A stretch of 64,000 nucleotides of DNA from Chryseotalea sp. WA131a. Its GTDB lineage: Bacteria; Bacteroidota; Bacteroidia; Cytophagales; Cyclobacteriaceae. Made by a program: the position numbers and the translations under genes. The notes under the pieces were generated by a model. That model saw only the letters and a program-made list of their open reading frames with translations. It had not been told where the DNA came from and did no database searches. The stretch lies in contig CP073016.1 of NCBI GenBank assembly GCA_025370075.1, positions 2,976,001 through 3,040,000 of the forward strand. Reading direction: 5' to 3'. This document shows positions 25,427 to 35,901 of this stretch, in pieces; the stretch's first letter is position 1, and each line of letters starts with the position of its first letter.

Positions 25427-28400
25427 ATGAAAAGAAGTATCGGGATAGGGCTAGTGTTAATCGTACTGACAATGCGTGTGTTGGCTCAGGTGGTCACTCC
25501 ACCTCAGCAACTGATGATAAAGCCCAAAGGTCAGATTGTTTGTTACAAAAATGATGTTAACGATCCTATTTATTTACCTCCTCGATTTGAAGCAAATCCT
25601 GCTGGCCGCACGCAAACTGCGGATATTCAAGTGGAATATGTGGGATTTCCGCCAGATGCACAGGCTTCTTTTGTTAGAGCAGTAGATATTTGGAAGACCT
25701 TGATTCAATCGAATGTAAGGATCAATATTCGTGCTGCCTGGGTTCCACAAGATGCGAATGTGTTGGGGTCTGCAATTTGGGGAAATGCTTTTGCTAATTT
25801 TGATGGAGCACCTAAGCTAAATGTTTTTTACCCAGTTGCTTTAGCAGAAAAGATCGCTGGTAAAAAATTAAATGGTGATCCGAATCCTACAACTGGAAAT
25901 GATTATGACATCTACGCTTTTTTTAACAGTACTCAATCTCGCTGGAATTTTACAGATACCCCAACTCCTAATACTTATAATTTTACTACAGTAGTATTGC
26001 ATGAAATCGGTCATGGTTTGGGATTTACCGATTCGTATGATTTAGAAAATGAATTAGGTTCTTTTGGTGTACAAACCACCACTACACCACTGATATTTGA
26101 CGTAGGGGTAGAAAGTGGTGCTGGTGCAAGGCTTCTTAATCAGGCGAACAATACAACGGCATTGGCCACAGCACTAACAAACTCTAACGTAAATTATAAT
26201 CCCTCCCGCAGTCTGGTAGGAGTAGCTTCAGAAAAGCCAAAACTTTATGCTCCTTCCGCATGGAGCTCTGGTTCTAGTATTGCTCATCTGGATCAAGCTA
26301 CCTATAGTGGAACCGATAATAGACTGATGCGTCCTCAACTAGATTTAAATTCGGTTGTTTTAGACCCAGGCCTGATTGTGTTGAATATGTTTGCCGATAT
26401 GGGCTGGGTTGCCCCGTCAATTGTACATACCCCATTGAAGGATACCGAAGTAACATCGAACGATTTTACAGTTTCGGTTACAGCTTCTTCTGATGGCACA
26501 AGTGGTTATTCGATTAATAATCAAGTCAAGCTAAGGTATCAAGTTAATGGCGGTGCAGAAGTGGAGTTGGTTCAAGCCCCCACTTCAGGAAACCAATATA
26601 TATTTACCCTGCCAAAACCATCTCAACCGACAGCCTCTACCACCTATAGCTATTACTTGGTTGTAACCGATAACTACAAAGGACAAAACCGAACTTTTAG
26701 CAAACCAGGGCAATTTATTCGACCAGGAGATTCAGATCTGCAGGCCTCTTTTCAATTTAAAGCTGGGCCAGATACCACAATTCCGGTGATTGTACATACC
26801 CCAAAAGATTTTGTTTTAGAAGGAACAACCTCACTCGAATTAAAGGTATCGGTTACGGATAACATAGGTGTGCAGGGCGCCAAAATCGACTACAAAATTA
26901 ATTCTGGCTCTCTTCAGGTGCTTAGCTTAGTTCAAGATAACGACACCACTAGCCTATACAAAGCCACTCTTCCAACAACAGGCTTAGTAAATGGAACCAC
27001 CATTAGTTATCGAATAACTGCTACTGATAACTCTTCTAATGCTAATAGTGCCCTTGCGCCAACAGCTACAACTTTTTATGAAGTAGCCGTCATCGGAACG
27101 GCTCCTGCTCAGAACAGTTACTCAAATGATTTTAACTCGCCATCAAGTGATTTCTTTGGCAATGGTTACTCCATCATTACCCCTGAAGGTTTTAGTAATG
27201 GAGCGATTCATTCTTCACACCCTTACCCCGAAGCGGGTTCTGGCAGTTTAAATTTTAGCTATCAGTTGCGGGTTCCTATTAAGGTGAAAGCTCAAGGAGC
27301 TTCTATTAAGTTTGATGAAATAGTTTTGGTAGAACCTGGTGAGCCTGCCTCTGTTTTTGGTAACGATGACTTTTATGATTATGTGGTTACGGAGGCATCG
27401 AAGGACGGTGGATTATCGTGGAAGCCTATAGAGGATGGATATGACTCACGTGCTAATGCTGATTGGTTGGCTAAGTACAACAGTTCGATCATCTCAAACA
27501 TCTCTCAAGGAAAGGGTGACCCTTCGCTTTTTAAACCTAGAGTTCTTGACCTATTAAAAAATTTCGAAGCTGGCGATGAAGTACTTATACGATTTCGTCT
27601 TTTTAGTGACCCTGGTGCAGCTGGGTGGGGTTGGGCTATTGATAACTTAAAAATCCAAATTGATGACGAGCCACCCATTCTTCTGCATAACCATTCCGAT
27701 TATGTGATTGGTTCATCAAATTCCTTAGCCTTGACAGCTCAAGCTACTGACGCAAGTGGTGTGAGTAAAGTTTTTTTAGACTATAGTGTTAATGGTGGAT
27801 CTGTCACTTCCGTTGAAATGCCACTAAGTACTGCCGCCAATACCTACAATTACATACTTGATCTTTCGCCACTTGCTATTTCGGCCACCAACAAATTAAA
27901 TTATCGACTTCGGTCAATTGACGTATTGGGAAATACTGTACAAATTCCTGCGGTTGGTTTTTTTGATGTGGTTCGTTTGAATATTGGCACAGCCCAAGCC
28001 TCCTATAGTTCGGATTTTAATTCTGCCAACACAGATTTTGCGGGTAATTTTTTCTCGATTTCAACTCCTTCAGGATTCACCAACGGAGCCATCCATTCCG
28101 TTCACTCATATCCAAATGGATTTGGTATCCCAAATGCAACTTCTAATTATGCTTTTACTCTGACAAAGCCAATCTTAATAAGCGCTTCGAATCCTTACCT
28201 TTTATTTGATGAGATTGGCATAGTAGAGCCGTTAAATGATCAAATTAATGTAGAAGGCTCCAAAGACAACGGTAGTACATGGCAATCCTTTATAGTTGGA
28301 TATACGGCTACATCTCAAACTAGCTGGCTTTCTGCATACAATTCAAAATCAAATGGAACATCGGCCTTGTTTACGTCACGCCTAGTGAACTTAACTCAAA

Positions 28401-28795
28401 ACGGTTCCTTTAAAAGTGGCGACCAAGTATTAATCCGATTCAGAATGAACGTTAATTCAACCATTAATGCATGGGGATGGGCCATCGATAACTTAAATAT
28501 TCAAACACCTATTACAGGTTTTGAAAGAACGTTGGCGGAAGCATCGTTCACTATTTATCCAAACCCATCGGCCGGTTCTAAATTGGTGCTGAAACTTGAA
28601 ACACCCAATGACAATCTTATAAAAGTTCATTTCCTTACTGCCAATGGTAGTGCACAGCAAGAGCTGTCCATTCAACCAGTCAATAAACAAATTGAGCAGG
28701 AAGTTAATGTTGGCGACTGGAGTGATGGGTTTTATATTGTAAAAGCAGAAGTGGGCGGGGCAATCGTTACGCGCAAGTTTATTAAGAGTCGGTAG
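25427..28795 (+). CDS. Secreted metzincin-like protease with T9SS sorting domain
   Basis: 1122 residues. The signal peptide ends LAQ. The zinc site HEIGHGLGFTD (192-202) fits HExxHxxGxxD of metzincins. Three Ig-like segments follow from about 330 on; two of them precede jelly-roll modules (about 557-690 and 854-1010) that are clear duplicates, compare SYSNDFNSPSSDFFGNGYSI with SYSSDFNSANTDFAGNFFSI. The last 80 residues, starting FTIYPNPSAG, form a T9SS type A sorting domain. Expected location is the cell surface or medium, with a role in protein degradation. Confidence 0.9.
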   Translation: MKRSIGIGLVLIVLTMRVLAQVVTPPQQLMIKPKGQIVCYKNDVNDPIYLPPRFEANPAGRTQTADIQVEYVGFPPDAQASFVRAVDIWKTLIQSNVRINIRAAWVPQDANVLGSAIWGNAFANFDGAPKLNVFYPVALAEKIAGKKLNGDPNPTTGNDYDIYAFFNSTQSRWNFTDTPTPNTYNFTTVVLHEIGHGLGFTDSYDLENELGSFGVQTTTTPLIFDVGVESGAGARLLNQANNTTALATALTNSNVNYNPSRSLVGVASEKPKLYAPSAWSSGSSIAHLDQATYSGTDNRLMRPQLDLNSVVLDPGLIVLNMFADMGWVAPSIVHTPLKDTEVTSNDFTVSVTASSDGTSGYSINNQVKLRYQVNGGAEVELVQAPTSGNQYIFTLPKPSQPTASTTYSYYLVVTDNYKGQNRTFSKPGQFIRPGDSDLQASFQFKAGPDTTIPVIVHTPKDFVLEGTTSLELKVSVTDNIGVQGAKIDYKINSGSLQVLSLVQDNDTTSLYKATLPTTGLVNGTTISYRITATDNSSNANSALAPTATTFYEVAVIGTAPAQNSYSNDFNSPSSDFFGNGYSIITPEGFSNGAIHSSHPYPEAGSGSLNFSYQLRVPIKVKAQGASIKFDEIVLVEPGEPASVFGNDDFYDYVVTEASKDGGLSWKPIEDGYDSRANADWLAKYNSSIISNISQGKGDPSLFKPRVLDLLKNFEAGDEVLIRFRLFSDPGAAGWGWAIDNLKIQIDDEPPILLHNHSDYVIGSSNSLALTAQATDASGVSKVFLDYSVNGGSVTSVEMPLSTAANTYNYILDLSPLAISATNKLNYRLRSIDVLGNTVQIPAVGFFDVVRLNIGTAQASYSSDFNSANTDFAGNFFSISTPSGFTNGAIHSVHSYPNGFGIPNATSNYAFTLTKPILISASNPYLLFDEIGIVEPLNDQINVEGSKDNGSTWQSFIVGYTATSQTSWLSAYNSKSNGTSALFTSRLVNLTQNGSFKSGDQVLIRFRMNVNSTINAWGWAIDNLNIQTPITGFERTLAEASFTIYPNPSAGSKLVLKLETPNDNLIKVHFLTANGSAQQELSIQPVNKQIEQEVNVGDWSDGFYIVKAEVGGAIVTRKFIKSR

Positions 28796-29336
28796 ATGAA
28801 AGAATTGCATCGATGGCTTTTGTTGCGATGGTTGTGCGTTCACTACCCGTTCCGGAAATTTCAACAGTGGCCACACCCGTAGTGGCCACTTCTTTTTTAT
28901 AGACTTCCCAAAAATGCTCACGTTTATCGGGGTGTTCTCGCTGTGGATCATATTGCCAAGGGATATCGATATTGGTAAGCAAGTATAAGTCGTACGTTCG
29001 TTGCTGAATCAGGTTCAATATTTCAGCTTCGCAGTTTCCATATTTATGTTCACTCCACACTTTTAGCACTAGCAAATTCGTGTCGCAGATCAGTATTTTA
29101 TTGGCATCGTTCAGCCATTCATCTTCCATGCGCAATTGGCCATGCGCAATTTTTGTTATGTCGTTTTGCTGATAGGGTGTGCCCAATTTATTCAAATATG
29201 CCCTGGCATATTCTTCCACCCATGGTGTTTTATAGTAGTCGCCCAAAAACTTTGCTAATGCTGTTTTGCCTGTGCATTCCGGGCCAATGACGCAGATTTT
29301 TTTTACAGAAGACTGCCGTTTGGTGCTTGTAAACAT
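28782..29336 (-). CDS. NadR-like P-loop ATPase (probable ribosylnicotinamide kinase)
   Basis: 184 residues from the Met at 29336 (MFTSTKRQSSVKKI); an upstream ATG at 29426 adds an unlikely hydrophobic leader. Walker A is IGPECTGKT, followed by EEYARAYL and a DTN motif as in the kinase domain of NadR. The family phosphorylates nicotinamide riboside to NMN. The usual partner pnuC is not seen nearby. The 3' end overlaps the protease gene by 14 bp, convergently. Confidence 0.87.
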   Translation of the reverse strand: MFTSTKRQSSVKKICVIGPECTGKTALAKFLGDYYKTPWVEEYARAYLNKLGTPYQQNDITKIAHGQLRMEDEWLNDANKILICDTNLLVLKVWSEHKYGNCEAEILNLIQQRTYDLYLLTNIDIPWQYDPQREHPDKREHFWEVYKKEVATTGVATVEISGTGSERTTIATKAIDAILSSTDS

Positions 29337-29435
29337 TGCTTTTTTCACAAAATAGCAGATTTTACTTGGCATTAGCCAATTACAAATTATTACATACACC
29401 GATAGAATAATCATCTTTTGAGGCAAAAAAACAGC

Positions 29436-30098
29436 CTAATAAATGTCCATTACTCCAGTAAAACGATAAGGGAAGGACGTATCAAGTATTTGACAATCCA
29501 TGTTGCGATTGTCAAGAATTTGCGGGAACTTCAAAGTTGAAAACCGGGAGCCAAATGAAATTGAAGGACTTATCTTAAAATGGTTGTTAACAACAAAATT
29601 CCGACCTATACCAAACTCAAATCGAGAAACAACTAAGTTATTAAAACACGGAGAGAGGTACCCAATCGAGACCGCCCCGCCTATGAAACCAAAAATCCCA
29701 TTCTCGTCTCCAAATTCGAAGTATAGTGGTGCATCCCAATAATTACTATTGTTTTGACCATCGATTGTGCTGTAGTAAATTTGGGGCACTGGGTCGCCAA
29801 TTACTTCATATGGCAGTTCTAGGCTTGTGATTCCTTTCACTGAAAATGTACACCATGCAACACCTCCCCCAATGCCCAGATAAGAACGATACGGTAATGG
29901 AATCTTTTTGAAGGGTAATGAACGGATTTGCTTTGGTATTCGCATGGTCGTTTTATTTTTTGATTTAAGGGGGATAGTATCTTTTCTGAAAACCTGACCT
30001 CGTGTGTCTATTGGTGAATTCGTTGTTTGACCATGGCAGACACTTACCAAAAGTATTGCCAATAAAAAAAGAAGATTTTTTTTCAGAAAATTCTTCAT
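29436..30098 (-). CDS. Hypothetical exported protein, possible outer-membrane beta-barrel
   Basis: 220 residues from the Met at 30098, which gives a regular signal peptide (MKNFLKKNLLFLLAILLVSV, cleavage after CHGQ). The rest is rich in Gly and aromatic residues with alternating hydrophobic strands (GIFGFIGGAVSIGYL, FEFGIGRNFVV, ISPSISFGSRF), as in small Bacteroidota outer-membrane barrels. I do not recognise a family. It lies between the NadR-like gene and the efflux operon. Confidence 0.7.
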   Translation of the reverse strand: MKNFLKKNLLFLLAILLVSVCHGQTTNSPIDTRGQVFRKDTIPLKSKNKTTMRIPKQIRSLPFKKIPLPYRSYLGIGGGVAWCTFSVKGITSLELPYEVIGDPVPQIYYSTIDGQNNSNYWDAPLYFEFGDENGIFGFIGGAVSIGYLSPCFNNLVVSRFEFGIGRNFVVNNHFKISPSISFGSRFSTLKFPQILDNRNMDCQILDTSFPYRFTGVMDIY

Positions 30099-30149
30099 TT
30101 GATGTACTCGAACGTACATCAAATATACGATCTAAAGAGAAAGATTGCT

Positions 30150-31607
30150 TTATCTGTTGCTAGGGAATTTATCCACCAAACCTCCCGTCAACCGCACTAA
30201 ATCCAATTTAGAAGAAAGCCCGGCATAGATGGCAGCAAATTTTTCTAATGCAGCTGAGCGATAATTCTCTTGCACAATGCGCAGGTCAATGGCACTGAGC
30301 GCACCGTTTTTATAGCGCTCATTTGCCAAACCCAAATTCAATTCGGCTGCTTCCAGTTTGATGGTAGCTATTTGCACCAACTGTTTTCGCAAGTTGTAAA
30401 AATCGTGGCCAGCCAGTAAGCTGTTCTCCAAATTGGCCTTAAGTTGCTCGGTGGTAAGCTTGGCCATCTTTTCTTGAATCTGTGCGTTGTCCACCGCTCG
30501 CCTTAACTGACTTCCGTTGAATAAAGTGTAGCGCAAGGAGAGATTGGCGTAACCTCCATACGAGTTACCTGTTTGAGTTTGTTGGGTTAGGGCGGTTTCA
30601 TTTACCGAAAGAAATACGGGCTGTGCTAAATCGCGATTTAAGTAGCCGACCGTGTTCTCAATTGTGTTGCCTGTGTTGGCTCGAAAATTCGCAGTCAATT
30701 GGTCTAGGCTCCCAGTCCCTCCAACGTTCAATAAAAGCGAGGGTGCCATATTCGATTGTGCATTGCGTGTAGCATTATTCATTAGCTCTTGTGAAATATA
30801 TTGATTGCGCAAATTTGTATTGGAGCTAAACATTTTATCGCGCAAGTCTTCGTATCGGTATTCTTCATTTTCAATTTCCAACCGATTGGTGAATTCGTAC
30901 TTGTTGTTAATTGGTTCGTTTAGCAGCACGTTCAGGTTTCGCATCGAGTTTTTAACCACTATCTCTTGTTGCAACACATTGGCTGAATCGGTCAAATAGT
31001 TATTCTGCTCTTGTAACACATCAAAATTAATAGCCGAGCCTAAGCTTTTCTTAAGTTTTACATAGCTATATCGCTCTTTTGAAAAATCACGGTTTACAAT
31101 AAACACTTGTAGTCGCTCTTTTTCCACAACCGCCTGATAGTACGATAAAATAATAGACTGGATGGTGGACTCCATCACAAAGGTAGCGTTGCCTTTGCTC
31201 ATAGCTTCTAATTGCTCCAATCGTTGCTTGGCAATTTGCACAGCAAAGCCATCGAATAATGTGAATTGAACATCCAATTGACCCAATACATTATCTACGA
31301 TGTTTAAACCGGCTACTGCAAATGGGTTCGCTGGCTTCCGTTGGATGATACTGTTATTTTGACTAGCTGAAAGTGTAACCGTTGGCAACCGACCGGCCAT
31401 ACCCCACGTGTTATTTTTTTTTGCGGCCTCTACATTCAGTTGCTGAATTTGCACTCCAAAATTATTCTTCAATCCGATTTGAATTGCGCGGGCAAGGCTG
31501 AGGGTGTCTTGGGAGTGAGCAGGAAAATAGGCGGCAAGCTGAAAGCCACAAGCAGCTAGCAGGAAGGCGTAAAAAAATCTCAGGCTTAGGTATTGGGACT
31601 TGGGCAT
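30150..31607 (-). CDS. TolC-family outer-membrane efflux protein
   Basis: 485 residues with a signal peptide (ending AHSQ) and two TolC repeats, the N-terminal one starting LSLARAIQIGLKNNFGVQI and the second around LSLRYTLFNGSQLRRAVDNA. It forms the trimeric outer-membrane channel of a tripartite pump. It is the last gene of the operon adaptor - RND - TolC; 66 bp separate it from the RND gene. Confidence 0.95.
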   Translation of the reverse strand: MPKSQYLSLRFFYAFLLAACGFQLAAYFPAHSQDTLSLARAIQIGLKNNFGVQIQQLNVEAAKKNNTWGMAGRLPTVTLSASQNNSIIQRKPANPFAVAGLNIVDNVLGQLDVQFTLFDGFAVQIAKQRLEQLEAMSKGNATFVMESTIQSIILSYYQAVVEKERLQVFIVNRDFSKERYSYVKLKKSLGSAINFDVLQEQNNYLTDSANVLQQEIVVKNSMRNLNVLLNEPINNKYEFTNRLEIENEEYRYEDLRDKMFSSNTNLRNQYISQELMNNATRNAQSNMAPSLLLNVGGTGSLDQLTANFRANTGNTIENTVGYLNRDLAQPVFLSVNETALTQQTQTGNSYGGYANLSLRYTLFNGSQLRRAVDNAQIQEKMAKLTTEQLKANLENSLLAGHDFYNLRKQLVQIATIKLEAAELNLGLANERYKNGALSAIDLRIVQENYRSAALEKFAAIYAGLSSKLDLVRLTGGLVDKFPSNR

Positions 31608-31673
31608 CAGGCAGTAGGACTTTGGTATTGGGACTTCAGTGCTCGTGAAATCGTAAATCTTAAATCAAACATC

Positions 31674-34600
31674 TTAAATCTTTTGGTGCTTACTACTGAT
31701 GTATGAATAAATGGCTGGGATAACGAACAACGTTAAAATCGTAGCGAACATCATTCCGCCAATAACGGCAATGCCCATGGAAACACGGCTTTCAGAACCT
31801 GCGCCCAATGCTAAGGCAATCGGCAAGATTCCCAATATCGTTGAAAGACTTGTCATTAATATGGGGCGGAAGCGTGAAGCAGCGGCTGCTTTTACAGCCT
31901 CTAAAACACTGAGGCCTTGCTCTTTTTGTTGATTAGCAAATTCCACTATCAAAATTCCGTTTTTGGTTACGAGGCCGATCAACATGATGATACCGATTTG
32001 GCTAAACACATTTAATGTTTGGTTGAAATACCAAAGGGAAAGCAAGGCACCTGCCAACGCCAACGGCACGGTAAACATAATCACCAACGGGTCTTTGAAA
32101 CTTTCAAATTGACCGGCCAAAATCAAATAGATGATCGCTAATGCAATTAAGAATGCGAGGTAAATGCTAGATGAGCTTTCAGCAAATTCGCGCGAAGGGC
32201 CATCTAAGCTGGTGGTATAACTTTCGTCCAATACTTCACTGGCAATTTTTTCCATCTCTTTAATGCCATCGCCCAAAGCCGCGCCTTTTGCCAGCTGAGC
32301 TTGCACTTTGGCAGAGGAATAACGGTTAAAGCGATACAGCTGAGGTGGGCTGCTCAGTTCTTGAAATTGTACCAGATTATCTAACTGAATTAAGTCACCC
32401 CGCTTGTTTTTTACGTACAAGGTCTTTAAATCCAATGGTTCGTTTCGATTGCCACGCTCCACTTGGCCAATGATTTGATATTGCTTTCCGTCCATTACAA
32501 AATTGCCGAAGCGCGAGCCGCTCAATCCCAATTGCAAGGTCTGTGAGATGTCCAATACATTCACGCCAAGTGTACGCGCCTTGTCTCTGTCAATGGTGAT
32601 GTTGATTTCGGGTTTGTTGAATTTCAGATCTAAATCAACAAAAGAAAACAGTGGACTTGCTGATGCTTTGGTCATAAACGCGGGCAATACCTTCCTCAAC
32701 TTATCGATGTCAGGTGCTTGGATCACAAACTGAACCGGGAAGCCGCCACGTCTATCGCCAATGGTTTGCGCTTGGGTGGTGAACGTGCGCACGCCTGTGA
32801 ATTTTTTCATCTTCACAGTAATGTCATCCACAATGCCTTGCTGTGTTCTGCTTCTATCGGCCGGGTCTTTTAAAATCACTCGAACAAAACCTGAATTGAC
32901 ACCCGCGCTTCCAAAACCTGGTGCGGTTACACTCACCATTCCGTTTCGTTCGGGAACTTCGTCTGAAATAAACTGGGTCAGTTCTTTTACATAGCGATCC
33001 ATGTATTCAAACGTGGCGCCTTCTTGTGCTTGGGCCTGCAAGCGGAATTCGCTTCTGTCTTCTAAGGGAGACAATTCGGATGGGGTGATTTTTCCTAAAT
33101 AGTAAATCAAAAAACCAGACATAAGAATCACCACAAAGGCGAGCCAACGTTTACTCATAAATCCTTCCAATAATTTGGCATAGCCCGCGGTAAGAGCCTG
33201 AAAAAATGGTTCGGTCTTTCGGTAGAGCCAAGGCTGTACTTCTCTGCGTTTTAAAATTTTGGCACTCATCATGGGGGTGAGCGTTAAGGAAACAAAAGCA
33301 GAAATCGCTACAGAGCTGGCCACCACCAATCCAAACTCTCGGAACAATCTTCCCGTGAGGCCTTGCAAGAAAATCACCGGAAGGAAAACCGCCACCACGG
33401 AAATAGTGGTAGAAATAACAGCAAAATAAATTTCTGTTGAACCTTTGCGCGCAGCTTCTTCAGGGTTTTCGCCCTCCTCCACTTTCACGTAAATATTTTC
33501 CAACACTACAATGGCATCGTCCACCACAATGCCGATGGCCAACACAATGCCGAGCAGCGTAAGCACGTTAATGGTGAAACCCAACAAGTACATAACGAAG
33601 AATGCGCCAATCAAAGAAATAGGAATAGTTGCAATTGGAATGATGGTGGTACGCCAATCGCGGAGAAAAAGGAAAATGATGGAAAGCACTAGACAGAAGG
33701 CGATGAAAATGGTTTCTTCCACTTCTGAAATGGATGAGCGGATGTATTTAGTAGAATCATAGCTCATCTGATAACTTACATCCTGGGGAAGATCGCGCTG
33801 AATTTGATCTAACTTTTTGTACAACCGATTGGCGATGTCAATATTATTGGCACCGGGCTGCGCTACAATGGCGAGCGCACAACCAGGGATTCCGTCTCTT
33901 CTTAAAATCGTACGTTCATTTTCAGGGCCTAGTTTGGCGTAGCCAATATCACTTACACGCACTACGTTGTCGCCTTGCTCTTTGATGATGAGGTTATTAA
34001 AATCTTCTTCGCTCGTCAAACGTCCTAAAGTGCGTACGGTAAGTTCGGTATTTTGTCCTTCCACACGGCCGGCCGGCAATTCAACGTTTTCGCGATTGAG
34101 GGCTTGCAACACATCGGATGGCGCAAGTTTGAGCGATGCCAATTTTATTGGATCCATCCATATCCGCATGGAGTAGCGCTGCTGCCCCCAAATCTGTACG
34201 GCACTTACACCCGGAATCGTTTGGATACGCTCCTTAAACATGATTTCAGCAATGCGAGAAATCTCCAATAGATTTCGTTTATCGCTGCGAACAGTGAGAA
34301 AAATTATCGGGCTTGAATCAGCATCCGCTTTCTCCACCACAGGAGGGTCTACATCCTGTGGCAACCGATTGAGTGCACCAGATACTTTGTCGCGTACATC
34401 GTTGGCAGCTGCTTCAATGTTCACCCCCAATTCAAACTCAACAGTGATACTGCTTCTTCCTTCGCGGCTCACCGAAGTAAGTGTGCGGATGCCTGGCACT
34501 CCATTCACGGCATCTTCCAATGGTTCAGTAATTTGCGATTCAATTACGTCTGCATTTGCACCAATATAACTAGTGGAAACAGTGACCACCGGTGGATCCA

Positions 34601-34721
34601 CACTCGGAAATTCGCGCACACCCAAGAAAGAAAAACCAATCACGCCAAAAAGAATAATCACCAGCGACATCACAATTGCGAGCACCGGTCGGTTGATACT
34701 GATGGTTGATAAGCTTGCCAT
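31674..34721 (-). CDS. RND efflux permease (AcrB/HAE1 family)
   Basis: 1015 residues, full length, with twelve membrane helices and two large periplasmic loops. The start SLSTISINRPVLAIVMSLVI is typical, and TM4 carries the paired acidic residues of the proton relay (GIVVDDAIVVLENIY). The substrate is probably hydrophobic drugs, dyes or bile-like compounds; specificity cannot be read. Preceded by its adaptor gene, followed by tolC-like. Confidence 0.96.
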   Translation of the reverse strand: MASLSTISINRPVLAIVMSLVIILFGVIGFSFLGVREFPSVDPPVVTVSTSYIGANADVIESQITEPLEDAVNGVPGIRTLTSVSREGRSSITVEFELGVNIEAAANDVRDKVSGALNRLPQDVDPPVVEKADADSSPIIFLTVRSDKRNLLEISRIAEIMFKERIQTIPGVSAVQIWGQQRYSMRIWMDPIKLASLKLAPSDVLQALNRENVELPAGRVEGQNTELTVRTLGRLTSEEDFNNLIIKEQGDNVVRVSDIGYAKLGPENERTILRRDGIPGCALAIVAQPGANNIDIANRLYKKLDQIQRDLPQDVSYQMSYDSTKYIRSSISEVEETIFIAFCLVLSIIFLFLRDWRTTIIPIATIPISLIGAFFVMYLLGFTINVLTLLGIVLAIGIVVDDAIVVLENIYVKVEEGENPEEAARKGSTEIYFAVISTTISVVAVFLPVIFLQGLTGRLFREFGLVVASSVAISAFVSLTLTPMMSAKILKRREVQPWLYRKTEPFFQALTAGYAKLLEGFMSKRWLAFVVILMSGFLIYYLGKITPSELSPLEDRSEFRLQAQAQEGATFEYMDRYVKELTQFISDEVPERNGMVSVTAPGFGSAGVNSGFVRVILKDPADRSRTQQGIVDDITVKMKKFTGVRTFTTQAQTIGDRRGGFPVQFVIQAPDIDKLRKVLPAFMTKASASPLFSFVDLDLKFNKPEINITIDRDKARTLGVNVLDISQTLQLGLSGSRFGNFVMDGKQYQIIGQVERGNRNEPLDLKTLYVKNKRGDLIQLDNLVQFQELSSPPQLYRFNRYSSAKVQAQLAKGAALGDGIKEMEKIASEVLDESYTTSLDGPSREFAESSSSIYLAFLIALAIIYLILAGQFESFKDPLVIMFTVPLALAGALLSLWYFNQTLNVFSQIGIIMLIGLVTKNGILIVEFANQQKEQGLSVLEAVKAAAASRFRPILMTSLSTILGILPIALALGAGSESRVSMGIAVIGGMMFATILTLFVIPAIYSYISSKHQKI

Positions 34722-34780
34722 TCTTGAAAAGAATTTACGAGTTAGAATTTAGAATTTCCATGTAGGAAATTTTGTGTTGC

Positions 34781-35863
34781 CTATTGTTTACTTTTTACTG
34801 AGTCAAGTTTTACGATTTTAATGTCAATGCCTGGGCGAAGTTGCAAAATGCCGGTTGTTAAAAGCGTATCGCCAGCCGAAAGCCCAGATAACACCTCGAG
34901 GTCATTTTCGGTGCGAATGCCGGTTTCAATTTTAACTTCCTTGGCCTTGCCCGCTGCGGCAATAAAAACTTTCTTTCCACCTTGGTCCGGGATAACGGCT
35001 TCTGTAGGGACCAACACGGCATCATTTACCGATTTTAAAACCAATTGAACTTTTACAAACTGACCTGGGATCAATCGGCCACTTTTATTCTCTGATAAGG
35101 CCCTGATTTTTAAGGTGCGTGTCTCCGGGTCTATGCGGGGCTCAATGGCATACACATTACCATTATAAACAGTTAGGTCATTTTCGATCGTAAAGAAAAT
35201 CTTTTCGCCTCTCATCAGTTGCGCGCTGTAACGAGCGGGCACCGCAAATTCAATTTTGGCAGGAGAAATATTATAAAGCGTAGCCACTACGATGGCTGGC
35301 GAAATGTAAGCACCTTGGCTCACATACCGTAAACCGATTACGCCACCAAAGGGTGCTTTGATGCGTGTTTTTTCCAATTGAGCTTCCAGCAAATTAATAT
35401 CGGCCACCGTGGTATTCAATCGGTTCAATGCGTTATCGTATTCTTCTTGACTAATGGCATCTTTCTCCAACAACTTTCGTTGGCGAAATTCATTGTCTTG
35501 ATTGAGCTTTTGATTATAACGTTGTTTTTGGATTTGCGCTTGAATTTCTTCGTTGTTGATTTCCAGCAACAAGCTTCCTTTTGCAACGGGCTTGCCTTCT
35601 TCAAAAAGTAAGCGAGTGATTTTACCAGACGATTCACTTTTCAGTTCCAACGATTCATTGGCCAACACAGAACCTGTAACAATTAATTTATTGTCGAGCC
35701 GAGAGGCTTTGATAATAGTAGCCTCTACCATCAATTGTGGTTTTTGCCCTGCCCCAGGGGCGCCCGTGGTTGCTTTCCTGTCGCCAAACAATTTTAACTT
35801 CGGCAATGCAAGTAAAAAAATCACCACCAAAATGATGACTGTTGTAAGAATGGTTTTTTTCAT
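34781..35863 (-). CDS. RND efflux periplasmic adaptor (membrane fusion protein)
   Basis: 360 residues. One N-terminal membrane helix (about 4-21), a short coiled coil between the two lipoyl halves (ESSGKITRLLFEEGKPVAKG and KAPFGGVIGLRYVSQGAYIS), and a C-terminal beta-barrel/MPD region. It links the RND pump to the TolC channel. First gene of the operon; coaE lies 38 bp upstream on the same strand, so some read-through from the coaE run is possible. Confidence 0.94.
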   Translation of the reverse strand: MKKTILTTVIILVVIFLLALPKLKLFGDRKATTGAPGAGQKPQLMVEATIIKASRLDNKLIVTGSVLANESLELKSESSGKITRLLFEEGKPVAKGSLLLEINNEEIQAQIQKQRYNQKLNQDNEFRQRKLLEKDAISQEEYDNALNRLNTTVADINLLEAQLEKTRIKAPFGGVIGLRYVSQGAYISPAIVVATLYNISPAKIEFAVPARYSAQLMRGEKIFFTIENDLTVYNGNVYAIEPRIDPETRTLKIRALSENKSGRLIPGQFVKVQLVLKSVNDAVLVPTEAVIPDQGGKKVFIAAAGKAKEVKIETGIRTENDLEVLSGLSAGDTLLTTGILQLRPGIDIKIVKLDSVKSKQ

Positions 35864-35901
35864 TTTCTTTTAATACAATTTGCCACGAAGGCACAAAGAC
35901 G

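Noticed and set aside
28868..28890. GTGGCCAC palindromes inside the NadR-like gene
   Set aside because: Fully inside coding sequence in frame; likely chance or codon-driven, not a terminator of the protease gene.
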